Positions 44,661 to 53,910 are shown, counted from the stretch's first letter. The stretch: 64,000 bases of DNA from CAVVSD01 sp963750895 (GCA_963750895.1 CAVVSD010000001.1:310001-374000); one strand, 5' to 3'. Translations and numbers: made by a program. The notes: generated from the letters alone by a model not told the origin.

Positions 44661-45608
44661 ATGAGCACGAGCCTCGAGCTGCGTCACCTGCGCGCGTTCG
44701 TCGCCGTGGCCGAGGAGCTGCACTTCACCCGCGCCGCGGCTCGGCTGCACCTGGCGCAGCAGGCGCTCAGCACGCAGATCCGCCAGCTCGAGGACGAGCT
44801 GGGCACGCCGCTCTTCCATCGGACGACGCGCCGCGTCGAGCTGACGGATGCCGGGCGCACGCTGCTCCTGCACGCCGGGCCGATCCTCGCGTCGGTCTCC
44901 GCGGCGGTCCAGCAGACGCAGCGCGCCGGCAGCGGCGAGCTGGGCACGCTGAGCATCGCCTACACGCCGACGGTCGCCGAGGAGACGCTGCCGCCGCTCG
45001 TCGCCGCCGTCCACGAGCGGCTGCCCGACGTGCGCGTGCGCACCTGCGAGATGTGGCAGGCGGAGATGGCCGAGGCCGTCGAGGCCGGTCGCTTCGACAT
45101 CGGGCTGGCGCGCTGCCCGGTGCTGCACGACGACCTCGAGTCCGCCGTCATCCGCGACGAGCCGCTCGGGATCACGCTCGCGGAGTCGCACCCGCTCGCC
45201 CGCAGCCCGCGGGTCCGCATCGAGGACCTCGGCGCCGAGAAGCTCCTCATCTGGCCGCGGGTGCTGTCGCCCGGCTTCCACGATCGCGTCGTCGACTCGC
45301 TGCGCGCGCACGGGTTCCTCGGCCCCGTCCAGGAGTTCGAGAACCTCAACCGCGACGTCCTGCTCGGCGACGCGCGCTCGCGCGGCGAGGTCGCCGCCGG
45401 CCGCGGCTTCTCGATCGGCTTCGCGTCGCAGGCGCCGTCGCTGCCCGCCGGCTTCGCGTGGCGGGAGCTCGACCCGGAGCCGCTCATCCCCGTCGACATG
45501 TTCTGGCGCCCGGCGGCGTCGCCGGTCGCCCGCACGTTCGTGCATCTCGCGCGGGAGGTGGCCGAGTCGCACGAGTGGCTCACGCGCTCGGTGATTCCGG
45601 CGGATTGA
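44661..45608 (+). CDS. LysR family transcriptional regulator
   Basis: 315 residues. The winged helix is near-consensus: LRHLRAFVAVAEELHFTRAA, then LHLAQQALSTQIRQLEDELG and LFHRTTRRVELTDAG. The effector domain begins at GTLSIAYTPTVAEETLPPLV. ATG 44661 selected; a GTG twelve bases upstream is possible. It is co-directional with, and directly upstream of, the FAH/LLM/cyclase genes, and a TTGAC-N11-GTCAA dyad overlaps its stop codon. It probably activates that operon in response to a pathway intermediate. Intact. Confidence 0.92.
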   Translation: MSTSLELRHLRAFVAVAEELHFTRAAARLHLAQQALSTQIRQLEDELGTPLFHRTTRRVELTDAGRTLLLHAGPILASVSAAVQQTQRAGSGELGTLSIAYTPTVAEETLPPLVAAVHERLPDVRVRTCEMWQAEMAEAVEAGRFDIGLARCPVLHDDLESAVIRDEPLGITLAESHPLARSPRVRIEDLGAEKLLIWPRVLSPGFHDRVVDSLRAHGFLGPVQEFENLNRDVLLGDARSRGEVAAGRGFSIGFASQAPSLPAGFAWRELDPEPLIPVDMFWRPAASPVARTFVHLAREVAESHEWLTRSVIPAD

Positions 45609-45625
45609 CCTCGGAGCGCTGTCAA
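45605..45625. promoter_or_regulatory. LysR-type T-N11-A box
   Basis: TTGAC at 45605-45609 and GTCAA at 45621-45625 are perfect inverted arms separated by 11 bases. The site spans the LysR stop codon and lies about 70 bases before the FAH-family start, as expected for control of the downstream operon. Confidence 0.5.
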
Positions 45626-45697
45626 TCGGCGAACAACCACTGTTGGAGGTGACAACCGGCCGTCCGTAGCGTGCGTGTCGACGCGGGAGGAGAGCCC

Positions 45698-46604
45698 ATG
45701 CGACTGGTGACGTACCGGCGCCGCACGGCGTCCGGGGGTACAGGTTCGATCGGCGCGCTGTCCGACGGCGGCCTGCTGGACCTGGGTGCGGGTCGCGGGC
45801 TCGATGCTCGAGCTGCTCGTCACCGACGGCCTCGACGCGGCGCGCCGGGCGATCGACCGGGGCGGCCCCGTGCTCGCCCTCGACGAGGTGGAGCTCCTGG
45901 CTCCGCTGCCGCGGCCGAACACGATCCGGGACTTCATGCTCATCGAGGAGCACGTGAAGAACTCGTTCGGCGACGTGCCCGAGGCGTGGTACGAGATCCC
46001 CGTCTACTGGAAGGGGAACCCGGACACGGTCGTGGGTCCCGAGGCGACGGTGGCGTGGCCGCACTACACGGCCAAGCTCGACTTCGAGCTCGAGGTCGGC
46101 GCGATCATCGGCCGCCGCGTGTGGAAGGCGAGCGTCGAGGAGGCGGAGCGCGCGATCGCGGGCTACACGATCTTCAACGACTGGAGCGCGCGCGACATCC
46201 AGTTCCGCGAGATGGAGGTCAGCCTCGGCCCCGGCCTGGGCAAGGACTTCGCGAGCTCGATCGGGCCGTGCATCACGACGCCCGACGAGTTCGACATCGC
46301 GACCGCGCGCATGGCGGCGCGCGTGAACGGCGAGACCTGGGCCGAGGGCGGGCTCGGATCGATGCTCTACACGTTCCCCGAGGTCATCGCCCACCTGTCC
46401 CAGGAGCAGCCGCTCCTGCCCGGCGACCTCCTCGGCAGCGGCACCGTCGGCCGCGGCTGCGGTCTCGAGCTCGACCGCTGGATCGAGCCGGGCGACGTCG
46501 TCGAGCTGGAGGTGCAGGGCATCGGAGTCCTGCGCAACGCCGTTGGCGCACGGCCGGAGGTCGTGCCCGCAGAATCCATCATCGGGAGGAGCACGCACGC
46601 ATGA
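45698..46604 (+). CDS. Fumarylacetoacetate hydrolase family protein (one frameshift)
   Basis: About 300 residues. After a short N-terminal domain (MRLVTYRRRTASGGTGSIGA, then GGLLDLG) the frame shifts near 45790 and continues as SMLELLVTDGLDAARRAIDR. The catalytic domain shows NTIRDFMLIEEHVKNSF, a metal-ligand Glu pair in LDFELEVGAIIGR, YTIFNDWSARDIQFREM and SLGPGLGKDFASSIGPCITT. FAH-family enzymes cleave or hydrate ring-fission products. A GGGAGGAGA ribosome site precedes the ATG. It overlaps the LLM gene by ATGA. Operon under the upstream LysR. Confidence 0.87.
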
Positions 46605-47884
46605 CCAAGGTGATCCTGCAGGTCTATCCGGCCCTGGGCGCCGAGGACAAGATGGAGGCGATGCGGCCCATCGGCCGCAACAACGACGCCTACCAGGACA
46701 TGCTCGCGGGCCTGATCGAGGTGTCCAAGGCGGCCGACGACCTGGGCTACTGGGGGATCACCCACGTCGAGCACCACGCGCACACGGAGGGGATGGAGAT
46801 CTCCCCGGCGCCGCTCATGCTCAACATCTACGCGGGCATGCACACGAAGCGCCTCATGCACGGCCAGCTCGGCCTCGTGCTCCCGGCGCACGATCCGATC
46901 CGCCTCGCGGAGGAGATCGCGATCGCCGACCACATGCTCCAGGGCCGGCTGTTCGTCGGGATGGCGCGCGGCTACCAGGCCCGCTGGCAGAACGTGCTGT
47001 GCCAGCGCTTCGGCGTGACGTCGACGGCGTCGGACGGCGGCGACGCCGACCAGCGCAACCGCCTGCTGTTCTCCGAGAACTTCAAGATCATGAAGAAGGC
47101 CTGGGCCGAGGACCTGCTGACGTACGACGGCCCCACCTACCAGGTGCCCTACCCGTACGACACGGGCATCCCGAACTGGCCGCCGGCGAAGACGATCACG
47201 GGTCGCTACGGCGTCCCGGGCGAGGTCGACGACCAGGGCACCGTGCGCGGGATGGGCGTCGTGCCGAAGCCCTACACGTCACCGCACCCGCAGCTGTTCC
47301 AGGCGTTCGGCGCCAGCCCCGGCACCCTGCAGTGGTGCGGCGAGGAGAACGTCACCCCGACGATCCTCATGGGGGATCGCCAGATCCTCAAGCAGCTCAT
47401 GGAGATCTACCAGGAGGGCGCGGCGACGGCCGGGCGCAACCCCGCGTTCGGCGAGGGCATCGGCGTGTGCCGGACGTTCTACGTCTATCCGAACGGCACG
47501 AGCGCGGACGCCGTCGACGCGCAGATCGCGCAGAGCGTGCGCAAGTACGAGGAGCCGGTCTGGCGCGGCTGGTACGAGCAGTTCGGCTTCATGGAGGGCG
47601 CGCGGCTGCTCGGTGAGGAAGGTCCCGTCCCGGGGCCGGACGAGACCCTGAAGGAGCGCCTCACGAAGAGCGGCCTGCTCATCGGCGGGACGGTCGACGA
47701 CGTCAAGCGCCAGGTCGAGTCGTTCCTGCAGGAGCTGCCGATCGACTACTTCGTCTGGCTCTTCCACTGGGGGATGATCCCCCGCGAGGAGGCGCTGCCG
47801 ATGCTGGAGCTCTTCGCGACCGAGATCATGCCCGAGTTCGGCATGGACGCGTCCTCGCTGGAGGCGGCCGCGGCCGGCGCCTGA
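46601..47884 (+). CDS. LLM class flavin-dependent oxidoreductase
   Basis: 427 residues of the bacterial luciferase-like family, which use reduced FMN or F420. Family features: DDLGYWGITHVEHHAHTEGM, LVLPAHDPIRLAEEIAIADH, QGRLFVGMARGYQARWQNV, LFSENFKIMKKAWAEDLLTY and a C-terminal GTVDDVKRQVESFLQELPID. The insertion around NWPPAKTITGRYG is long. Probably a monooxygenase in the catabolic operon; an additional flavin reductase is not encoded nearby. Four bases separate it from the cyclase gene. Intact. Confidence 0.88.
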   Translation: MTKVILQVYPALGAEDKMEAMRPIGRNNDAYQDMLAGLIEVSKAADDLGYWGITHVEHHAHTEGMEISPAPLMLNIYAGMHTKRLMHGQLGLVLPAHDPIRLAEEIAIADHMLQGRLFVGMARGYQARWQNVLCQRFGVTSTASDGGDADQRNRLLFSENFKIMKKAWAEDLLTYDGPTYQVPYPYDTGIPNWPPAKTITGRYGVPGEVDDQGTVRGMGVVPKPYTSPHPQLFQAFGASPGTLQWCGEENVTPTILMGDRQILKQLMEIYQEGAATAGRNPAFGEGIGVCRTFYVYPNGTSADAVDAQIAQSVRKYEEPVWRGWYEQFGFMEGARLLGEEGPVPGPDETLKERLTKSGLLIGGTVDDVKRQVESFLQELPIDYFVWLFHWGMIPREEALPMLELFATEIMPEFGMDASSLEAAAAGA

Positions 47885-47888
47885 GGCG

Positions 47889-48656
47889 ATGCCCCGACTG
47901 ATCGACCTCAGCACGGGCATCGAGCACCAGGCCGTGCACGAGCCCTGGAAGCCGTCGATCGATCGCATCCGCCACGACGTCGAGGGGGTGGAGTGGATGG
48001 AGCGCTCCTTCGGCGTCGACCGGTCCCAGCTCACCCAGTCCAACGGGCTGGGACCGGCGTTCGAGGAGGTCACCGCGATCACGCACTGCGGCACCCACGT
48101 CGACGCGCCCTGGCACTACGGGCCGACGTCGGAGGGCGGTGCCGTCGCGAAGACGATCGACGAGTGCCCGCTCGAGTGGTTCTACGGCGACGGCGTGCGG
48201 CTCGACCTGCGCTACAAGGAGCCGGGCGACCGCATCCTCGTCGAGGACCTCGAGAACGCCCTGGAGGTGATCGGCCACGTGCTCTCCCCGGGGGAGATCG
48301 TGATGCTGTGGACGGGGCGCGACAAGTTCCTCGGCAGCGAGGAGTACTTCGAGCAGCCGGGGATGACGCGCGAGTCGACGCTCTGGCTGTGCGAGCGCGG
48401 CATCAAGGTCATCGGGATCGACGCCTACGGCTTCGACCGCAAGTTCGCCGACATGGCCGACGAGGCGCGGGAGACCGGCGACGCGACGAAGATCTGGGAG
48501 GCGCACTTCGCCGGCCTGGAGCGCGAGTACTGCCAGATCGAGAAGCTCGTGAACCTGGACCTCCTCCCGCGCGCGACGGGCTTCCAGGTCTCGTGCTTCC
48601 CGATCAAGGTCGAGGGGGCCAGCGGTGGCTGGTCGCGGGTGGTGGCGTTCGTCTGA
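47889..48656 (+). CDS. Cyclase family (kynurenine formamidase-like) hydrolase, copy 1
   Basis: 255 residues. The metal-binding signature HCGTHVDAPWHYG at about residue 66 is the HxGTHxDxPxH motif of this family, which includes kynurenine formamidase and isatin hydrolase. Further blocks: VMLWTGRDKFLGSEEYFEQP, ERGIKVIGIDAYGFDR, AHFAGLEREYCQIEKLVNLD and FQVSCFPIKVEGASGGWSRV. It likely opens a cyclic amide or hydrolyses an acyl-amide. A paralogue lies at 53127-53900 on the opposite strand. Last gene of the LysR-linked operon; three bases from the convergent flavoprotein gene. Confidence 0.9.
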   Translation: MPRLIDLSTGIEHQAVHEPWKPSIDRIRHDVEGVEWMERSFGVDRSQLTQSNGLGPAFEEVTAITHCGTHVDAPWHYGPTSEGGAVAKTIDECPLEWFYGDGVRLDLRYKEPGDRILVEDLENALEVIGHVLSPGEIVMLWTGRDKFLGSEEYFEQPGMTRESTLWLCERGIKVIGIDAYGFDRKFADMADEARETGDATKIWEAHFAGLEREYCQIEKLVNLDLLPRATGFQVSCFPIKVEGASGGWSRVVAFV

Positions 48657-48659
48657 GGG

Positions 48660-49868
48660 TCAGACGTCGATCGTCAGCGGCGCGTCCGCGCCGAGCAGCA
48701 GCTGGCCGTACGCCTCCTTGCCGATCTCGGGCATGACGAGCGCGTGGCGGGCGGCGACCTCGGCGTCGCGCCACACGCGGCTGAGCACGTTGGCGTCGGC
48801 GAACGAGGACGCCCCGTTCACCGTCATGAGGCGGTTGATCCCGCGCTGCGCGAGCTCGCCGATCGCGCCCGTGTCCTGACGGACGCGACCGCGGAGGAGC
48901 CGGTCGGGGATCACGCCCGCCGCCGCCGGCTCGTCGACGTCGCGCGCCGCGCGCTGCATCAGCAGCTCCGCGAGGTCGAACTCCGTCGCGGACTCCGCGA
49001 GATCGATCTGGTGGCTGGGCGACATGCGCGCCTGCCGGTAGGCCGTGTACGCGACGTTCTTGCCCGGGACATTCGCCAGCGTGATCTCGAGCGCGTGCCG
49101 GGCGAGGCCGAGGAGCGGCGCGGCGAGGATCAGTGCCGCCACCGGGATGAACGCCATCGCGGAGTTGGGCTCGCGGGTCGTGAACGAGGTCCCGTACCGG
49201 CGCTCGACCATGTCGCCGAAGCCCTGGATCCTGTGGTCGGGCACGAAGTGCTCGTCGACGACGATCGTGTCGCTGCCGGAGCCGCGCATGCCGGACATGA
49301 ACCACGTGGGCTCGATCGACCACGCCTCGGCCGGGATGAGGGCGAGCGCCCGCGGGTCCCCGCCCTCGGGCACGTCGAGCCCGATGCCGAGCGTCGCCCA
49401 GTCGGCGGCGAACGAGCCGGACGAGTACGGCCACCGGCCGCTGACCAGGTAGCCGCCGTCCACCCGCTCCGATCGCGTGGGCGGGCTGAAGATGCCGCAG
49501 ACCTTGGCGCCGGGGGTCGCGTCGAAGACGTCTGCCTGCGCCTCGTCGCTGAACGTCGTCGCGAACCAGGTGCAGACGTTCAGCAGCGCAACCGTCCAGC
49601 CGGTGGAGCCGTCGCCGCGCGCCACCTCCGCCACGGCCTCCATCATCGTCCGCAGGTTGCCCTCCTGCCCGCCCAGCCGGCGCGGCACCAGGAGCCCGAA
49701 GAGCTCTGCGTCCTCCAGGGCGCGCATGACCTCAGGCGTGACGCGGCGGTCCTCCGACGCCTGGGCGGCGTGCTCGCGGATGAGCGGGACGAGTGCGGTG
49801 GCGCGGGCGACGACGGCGGCATCGGGCGACGACGCGCCCTCGGGCGCATGCGTGGCGACGGCGGACAC
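48660..49868 (-). CDS. Acyl-CoA dehydrogenase-fold flavin monooxygenase (HsaA/HpaB-like)
   Basis: 402 residues with the acyl-CoA dehydrogenase fold: EDAELFGLLVPRRLGGQEGN, VARGDGSTGWTVALLNVCTW, SGRWPYSSGSFAADWATLGI, WFMSGMRGSGSDTIVVDEHF and INRLMTVNGASSFADANVLS. Absence of a CoA-ligand signature and the GSGSD block point to the group-D monooxygenase or oxygenase-like subgroup (HsaA, DszC, PigA-type) rather than a true beta-oxidation enzyme. A GTG at 49868 is the assumed start; the frame remains open further upstream through an Ala/Arg-rich region. Divergent from the AraC gene. A reductase partner is not visible. Confidence 0.78.
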   Translation of the reverse strand: MSAVATHAPEGASSPDAAVVARATALVPLIREHAAQASEDRRVTPEVMRALEDAELFGLLVPRRLGGQEGNLRTMMEAVAEVARGDGSTGWTVALLNVCTWFATTFSDEAQADVFDATPGAKVCGIFSPPTRSERVDGGYLVSGRWPYSSGSFAADWATLGIGLDVPEGGDPRALALIPAEAWSIEPTWFMSGMRGSGSDTIVVDEHFVPDHRIQGFGDMVERRYGTSFTTREPNSAMAFIPVAALILAAPLLGLARHALEITLANVPGKNVAYTAYRQARMSPSHQIDLAESATEFDLAELLMQRAARDVDEPAAAGVIPDRLLRGRVRQDTGAIGELAQRGINRLMTVNGASSFADANVLSRVWRDAEVAARHALVMPEIGKEAYGQLLLGADAPLTIDV

Positions 49869-50000
49869 GGCGACCTCGATTCGTTCGTTCGGGACGGCCG
49901 GCCGGACGCTAGACGCGGTCACCCCGGCCGCTCCAGCCGCGGAGCGCAGGATCCCGGCCGCGAAGCGAAGCGCGCCGGCCGCGGCGCGCGCGTCCGCGGG

Positions 50001-50006
50001 TAGGCT
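50001..50006 (+). promoter_or_regulatory. -10 element of the AraC gene
   Basis: TAGGCT lies thirteen bases before the ATG at 50020, with GCGAGG between as a possible ribosome site. Confidence 0.35.
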
Positions 50007-50019
50007 CGCGGCGAGGACC

Positions 50020-51018
50020 ATGGGGAGCCTGAGTCTCGACAGCGCCGGGATGGGCCTGCGTCCGTTCGCCGACGCCGAGGTGCAGCGGACCGACGACCTC
50101 GACGTCTTCCGCGACCGCCTCAACGGCGCGTTCTATCCGGCCCGCGTGGAGCACCGCGGGCGCGATGCCCGGCGCGCCGTGTGCGAGCTGAGCGCGCTGC
50201 GCATGACGTACCTGACGATCGGGTTCGTGCGCCCTGGCGCGGATCTGGTGGTCGATCCGGGGCCGCTGGGCGGCTACCACGTCAACGTGCCGCTCGCCGG
50301 CAGGGTCGAGTCGTGGTGCGGCACGCGCCACGCGATCGCCGAGCCCGGGCGCGCGACGGTCTTCACGCCCGATGAGCACACGACGCTGCCGCGCTGGAGC
50401 GCGGACGCCGCGCAGCTCTGCATCAAGATCCGGCGCAGCGCCCTCGAGGCCGAGGCCGCGCGTCTGCTCGGCCGTCCGCTCGCACGCGCGGTGGACTTCG
50501 AGCTCGGACTGGACCTGACAGCGCCGCTCGGACGCAGCTGGCTGGAGTCGCTGGGCCTCCTCCTCGCCGAGCTCCGGCGCCCGAGCGGGCTCGCCGGGAC
50601 GTCGGAGCCCTACCGCGAGGCGCTCGAGCGGCTGGTCATCAGCGGCCTGGTGCTCGCGCAGGCGAGCTCGCTGACCGCCGAGATGCTCGACGCCGGGCCT
50701 CCGCTGCGCCCCCGGACCGTCGAGCGCGTCCTCGACCTGATCGCCGCCGATCCCTCGGCGCCGCTGGGCCTGGCCGACCTCGCGAGCCATGCCGGCGTGA
50801 GCGCGCGGCGGCTGCAGCAGGCGTTCGGGGAGCACGTCGGCGTCTCGCCGATGGCGCATCTGCGCGCGGTCCGGCTGGAGCGGGCGCACCGCGATCTGCG
50901 CGACACCGACCTGCCCGTGGCCGCGATCGCCGTGCGCTGGGGGTTCAACAACCCCGGGCGCTTCGCCGCCGCCTACCGGGCGGCGTACGGCGAGTCACCC
51001 TCCGCCGCTCGGGGCTAG
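50020..51018 (+). CDS. AraC family transcriptional regulator
   Basis: 332 residues. An N-terminal ligand-binding half of the AraC_binding_2 type (LGGYHVNVPLAGRVESWCGT; GRATVFTPDEHTTLPRWS) precedes a C-terminal double helix-turn-helix: LGLADLASHAGVSARRLQQA, then FGEHVGVSPMAHLRAVRLER and VAAIAVRWGFNNPGRFAAAY. This arrangement is typical of activators of aromatic catabolism genes. Divergent from the HsaA-like gene, its likely target. It converges with the LuxR gene and overlaps it by 24 bases. Confidence 0.9.
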   Translation: MGSLSLDSAGMGLRPFADAEVQRTDDLDVFRDRLNGAFYPARVEHRGRDARRAVCELSALRMTYLTIGFVRPGADLVVDPGPLGGYHVNVPLAGRVESWCGTRHAIAEPGRATVFTPDEHTTLPRWSADAAQLCIKIRRSALEAEAARLLGRPLARAVDFELGLDLTAPLGRSWLESLGLLLAELRRPSGLAGTSEPYREALERLVISGLVLAQASSLTAEMLDAGPPLRPRTVERVLDLIAADPSAPLGLADLASHAGVSARRLQQAFGEHVGVSPMAHLRAVRLERAHRDLRDTDLPVAAIAVRWGFNNPGRFAAAYRAAYGESPSAARG

Positions 51019-52143
51019 CGGCCCGCCGCGCAGCGGTCGCCCGTCGGCGGCCCGCCGTTCGTTGTCGCGCACGCGCGGCTCGTAGTGGGCGAAGAACACC
51101 TTGCCGGTGAGCTCGCGCCGGCTGCGCACGCCGGTCTTCTCGAAGATGCGCTTGAGGTGCTCCTGCACGGTGTGAGGTGAGATGCACAGCCGCCCGGCGA
51201 TCTCGGCGGTCGAGTCGCCCTGCAGCACGAGCCGGGTGACCTCCTGCTCGCGCTCGGTCAGCCCGTAGGCGGACATGAGCAGCGGGGTGATGCGCGCCGG
51301 ATGCGCGGGCTCGACGATCACCGCGACGCGTGCCGACGCGCCGCCGACGAGGCAGGCGCCGTGGAGGACCACCCAGGTGCCCGAGCGCGACAGCACGCGG
51401 GCGACGGCGACCTCGCCGGGTCCGCCGCGTCCCTCGGCCGTCCGCCGCGCGCGGCCGGCGACGGCGAGGACGGACGGCGGCAGCGTGCCCGCGTCCCAGT
51501 CGCCGTCGGGGAGCTCCGCCACCCACCGCTCGACGCCCGGCGTCGCGGACTCGATCTCCCAGTCCTGGGTGAGCACGACGAGCCCGGGCGAGTCCGGTCC
51601 CTCGGGGTCCCTGGCCTGGCCGACGAGCAGCGACCTGCGTGCGCCCTCGGCGAGGTGCGGCGCGGCGGCCTCGATCCAGGCGAGCTCCTCGGCGTCGAAC
51701 ATCGGGCTGCCGGGCTCGCGGTACAGGCCGAGCGCGCCCCAGACGTCCCCGCGGGGCGTGCCCAGCCGCGCGATCATCTCCTGGTCGCCGCCGAGCTCCA
51801 TGTTCGCGTGCCAGCGAGGGCTGCTGGACGGGTCCCCGTTCGTCGCCTCGTGCAGCGTGGAGATGCCGCGCTGCGAGCGGACGACGTCGACGAGCTTGTT
51901 GACGTCGTCGGAGTAGTACTCCTCGGCGAGCCACTCGCCGGGGATCTCGGGCATCCCCTCGTGGAAGTGGCTCGTGACGAGCAGGGACGCCGGGTCGAGC
52001 GTGTACCAGCAGGGCGTCCAGTAGTACGGGACGGCGCGCCCGAGCGCCTCCGACGACTCCCGCCAGAACGTCACGAGGTCGCCGCACCCGCCCGCCAGCT
52101 CGGCGATCCGGTCGAGCGCGCGCTCCTTGGCCTGGCCGCTCAT
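50995..52143 (-). CDS. LuxR-type regulator with GAF-like sensor domain
   Basis: 382 residues. The N-terminal 200 residues look like a GAF/PAS-type sensory region (WTPCWYTLDPASLLVTSHFH, GDVWGALGLYREPGSPMFDA). The C-terminal LuxR helix-turn-helix reads GLTEREQEVTRLVLQGDSTA, EIAGRLCISPHTVQEHLKRI and FEKTGVRSRRELTGKVF. No receiver or P-loop ATPase domain. A TAGTGT -10 element lies six bases before the ATG on the minus strand. Divergent from the SnoaL-like/cupin pair, with a dyad between. Confidence 0.88.
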   Translation of the reverse strand: MSGQAKERALDRIAELAGGCGDLVTFWRESSEALGRAVPYYWTPCWYTLDPASLLVTSHFHEGMPEIPGEWLAEEYYSDDVNKLVDVVRSQRGISTLHEATNGDPSSSPRWHANMELGGDQEMIARLGTPRGDVWGALGLYREPGSPMFDAEELAWIEAAAPHLAEGARRSLLVGQARDPEGPDSPGLVVLTQDWEIESATPGVERWVAELPDGDWDAGTLPPSVLAVAGRARRTAEGRGGPGEVAVARVLSRSGTWVVLHGACLVGGASARVAVIVEPAHPARITPLLMSAYGLTEREQEVTRLVLQGDSTAEIAGRLCISPHTVQEHLKRIFEKTGVRSRRELTGKVFFAHYEPRVRDNERRAADGRPLRGGPLAPSGGG

Positions 52144-52149
52144 GGGCGC

Positions 52150-52155
52150 ACACTA
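52150..52155 (-). promoter_or_regulatory. -10 element of the LuxR gene
   Basis: TAGTGT on the minus strand, six bases before the ATG at 52143. Confidence 0.45.
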
Positions 52156-52180
52156 CGCCTGGTCCGGGGCGCGATGGAAC

Positions 52181-52194
52181 ACCAGAGTTCTGGT
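52181..52194. promoter_or_regulatory. 14-bp dyad, candidate LuxR operator
   Basis: ACCAGA, two bases, TCTGGT is perfectly symmetrical in the 88-base divergent region between the LuxR gene and the SnoaL-like gene, close to both -10 elements. Confidence 0.45.
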
Positions 52195-52218
52195 ACAGAC
52201 GCGCCGCCGGATCGCGCC

Positions 52219-52224
52219 TACCTT
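52219..52224 (+). promoter_or_regulatory. -10 element of the SnoaL-like/cupin unit
   Basis: TACCTT lies seven bases before the ATG at 52232 and supports that start over the upstream codon at 52127. Confidence 0.4.
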
Positions 52225-52231
52225 GGCCGCC

Positions 52232-52579
52232 ATGTGGAGCGCAGGAGCGGTCACCCCGGAGGAGCTCGAGACGATGTTCGAGGACGCCTTCGTCGTGGGC
52301 GACCCCGACGCCGTCGCCCGGCTGTTCGAGGACGGCGGCCTGCTCGCCACGGCGAGCGAGACGCGCAGCGGCGAGGCGATCGGTCCGTTCGCCGCGGCGC
52401 TGTGGGCGCGCGAGGTCGGCTTCCTCGCGAACCCGCGACGCGTGCTGCAGGCGCACGACACCGCGCTGGTCGTCTCCGAGCGCAGCGTCAGCGTGCTGCG
52501 CCGCGCGGGCGACGGCTTCTGGCGCTACGCGATCTCGCTGCTGGATGTCGGAGACACGACCCGAGAGGAGCACCGATGA
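52232..52579 (+). CDS. SnoaL/NTF2-like small protein
   Basis: 115 residues: TPEELETMFEDAFVVGDPDA, VARLFEDGGLLATASETRSG and a C-terminal strand (GDGFWRYAISLLDVG). The pattern matches DUF4440/SnoaL-like proteins, small ligand-binding or isomerase folds that often detoxify reactive intermediates. The ATG at 52232 follows the -10 candidate. Overlaps the cupin gene by ATGA, so the two are translated together. Confidence 0.7.
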   Translation: MWSAGAVTPEELETMFEDAFVVGDPDAVARLFEDGGLLATASETRSGEAIGPFAAALWAREVGFLANPRRVLQAHDTALVVSERSVSVLRRAGDGFWRYAISLLDVGDTTREEHR

Positions 52580-53040
52580 GCGTTGCGACGACGGTCAGGA
52601 CGGGCGAGGGCGAGGCGCGCTGGTGGTTCGCCGCGCTGGCCGAGATCAAGGCCACGGCGCAGGACACCGACGGGCAGCTCACGATCGTCGAGGTCACCGA
52701 GCCGCCGGGCGCGCAGGCGCCGCTGCACGTCCATCACCGCGAGGACGAGGGCTTCTGGATCCTCGACGGCGACGTCACCTTCGAGGTCGGCGACGAGACG
52801 ATCCACGCGAGCGCGGGGGACTTCGCCTGGGGTCCGCGCGACGTGCCGCACCGCTACACCGTGGGGCCCGCCGGCTGCCGGATGCTCTTCCTGCTCACGC
52901 CGGCCGGCTTCGAGGGCCTGGTGCGCGACATGAGCGAGCCGGCGGCGGAGCACACGCTCCCACCGGCGAGCGACGTGCCGCCCGACATGGAGCGGGTCGC
53001 GAGGGTCGCGCAGGCGTACGGATGCGAGCTGTTGGGCTGA
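52576..53040 (+). CDS. Cupin domain protein
   Basis: 154 residues with one cupin barrel: APLHVHHREDEGFWILDGDV gives the GX5HXHX3,4EX6G motif (His, His, Glu), and FAWGPRDVPHRYTVG supplies the second motif with His. Metal binding is therefore likely intact. Such stand-alone cupins include dioxygenases and quercetinase-like enzymes. Co-translated with the SnoaL-like protein and divergent from the LuxR regulator. Substrate unknown. Confidence 0.85.
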   Translation: MSVATTVRTGEGEARWWFAALAEIKATAQDTDGQLTIVEVTEPPGAQAPLHVHHREDEGFWILDGDVTFEVGDETIHASAGDFAWGPRDVPHRYTVGPAGCRMLFLLTPAGFEGLVRDMSEPAAEHTLPPASDVPPDMERVARVAQAYGCELLG

Positions 53041-53126
53041 GCGTCGGTATCCGAGTGTGCTGCCACCGCATCCAGATGCCGATCTTCGACCCGATCCGTC
53101 CGCCGCCCACGGTCGCGCGGAGCTCC

Positions 53127-53900
53127 TCACTCCTCCACGAACGCCACGACCCGCGCGAACCCCGCGCTCGCGCGCTTCACCTTGATCGGGAAGCACGAGA
53201 CCTTGAAGCCGTGCGGGCGCGGGATCGCGTCGAGGTTCGCCAGCTTCTCGATCTGGCAGTACGGCGCCTCGATCCCGGCGAAGTGCGCCGGCCAGATCCA
53301 CTTGCCGTCGCCCGTCCGCTCGAAGTCCTCGCGCATCGCGCGGAACGGCCGGTCGAACCCGAAGGCGTCGATCCCGATGACCTTGATGCCCTTCTCCTGC
53401 ACGAGCCACAGCGTCGAGTCGCGGCCCATCCCGGGCTGCTCGAAGTACTCCTTCGAGTGCAGCTTGCGGTCGGTCCCCGTCCACAGCAGGACGATGTCCA
53501 TCGGCTTGAGCTCGTAGTCGATCTTCGCGAGCGCCTCCTCGAGGTCCGAGATCTCGATGAAGTCCCCCGGCGCCTTGTGGCGCAGGTCGAGCACGACCCC
53601 GTCGCCGTGGAACCACTCGAGCGGCAGCTCGTCGATCGACTTGGCGGGCGTGCCGTCGGCGGACGTCGGCCCGTAGTGGAACGGCGCGTCGACGTGCGTG
53701 CCGGTGTGCGACATGAACGTGAAGATCTCGTCCCCGGGCGCCGTGCCGCCGGACCACACGAGGTCCTCCTCCGTGATGCCGAAGGCCTCCTTGAAGAAGG
53801 CCAGGCCCGCGCCGGTGTGCGAGCGGAACTCGATCTTCGGCGGGACGAGCTCGGACACCGCGTCCTCCTCGATCGTGACGCTCAGGTCGATGAGTCGCAT
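53127..53900 (-). CDS. Cyclase family (kynurenine formamidase-like) hydrolase, copy 2
   Basis: 257 residues, paralogous to 47889-48656 throughout: SHTGTHVDAPFHYGPTSADG (metal motif), VLLWTGTDRKLHSKEYFEQP, EKGIKVIGIDAFGFDRPFRA, AHFAGIEAPYCQIEKLANLD and FKVSCFPIKVKRASAGFARV. All metal-ligand residues are present. The ATG at 53900 is ten bases after the IclR stop, forming an IclR-cyclase unit on the minus strand. The paralogues presumably act on related cyclic or acyl-amide substrates. Confidence 0.9.
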   Translation of the reverse strand: MRLIDLSVTIEEDAVSELVPPKIEFRSHTGAGLAFFKEAFGITEEDLVWSGGTAPGDEIFTFMSHTGTHVDAPFHYGPTSADGTPAKSIDELPLEWFHGDGVVLDLRHKAPGDFIEISDLEEALAKIDYELKPMDIVLLWTGTDRKLHSKEYFEQPGMGRDSTLWLVQEKGIKVIGIDAFGFDRPFRAMREDFERTGDGKWIWPAHFAGIEAPYCQIEKLANLDAIPRPHGFKVSCFPIKVKRASAGFARVVAFVEE

Positions 53901-53910
53901 CCGGGTCCTC

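Noticed and set aside
48744..50003. 419-residue plus-strand frame opposite the HsaA-like gene
   Set aside because: Antisense shadow with no recognisable domain; the minus-strand protein has family motifs.
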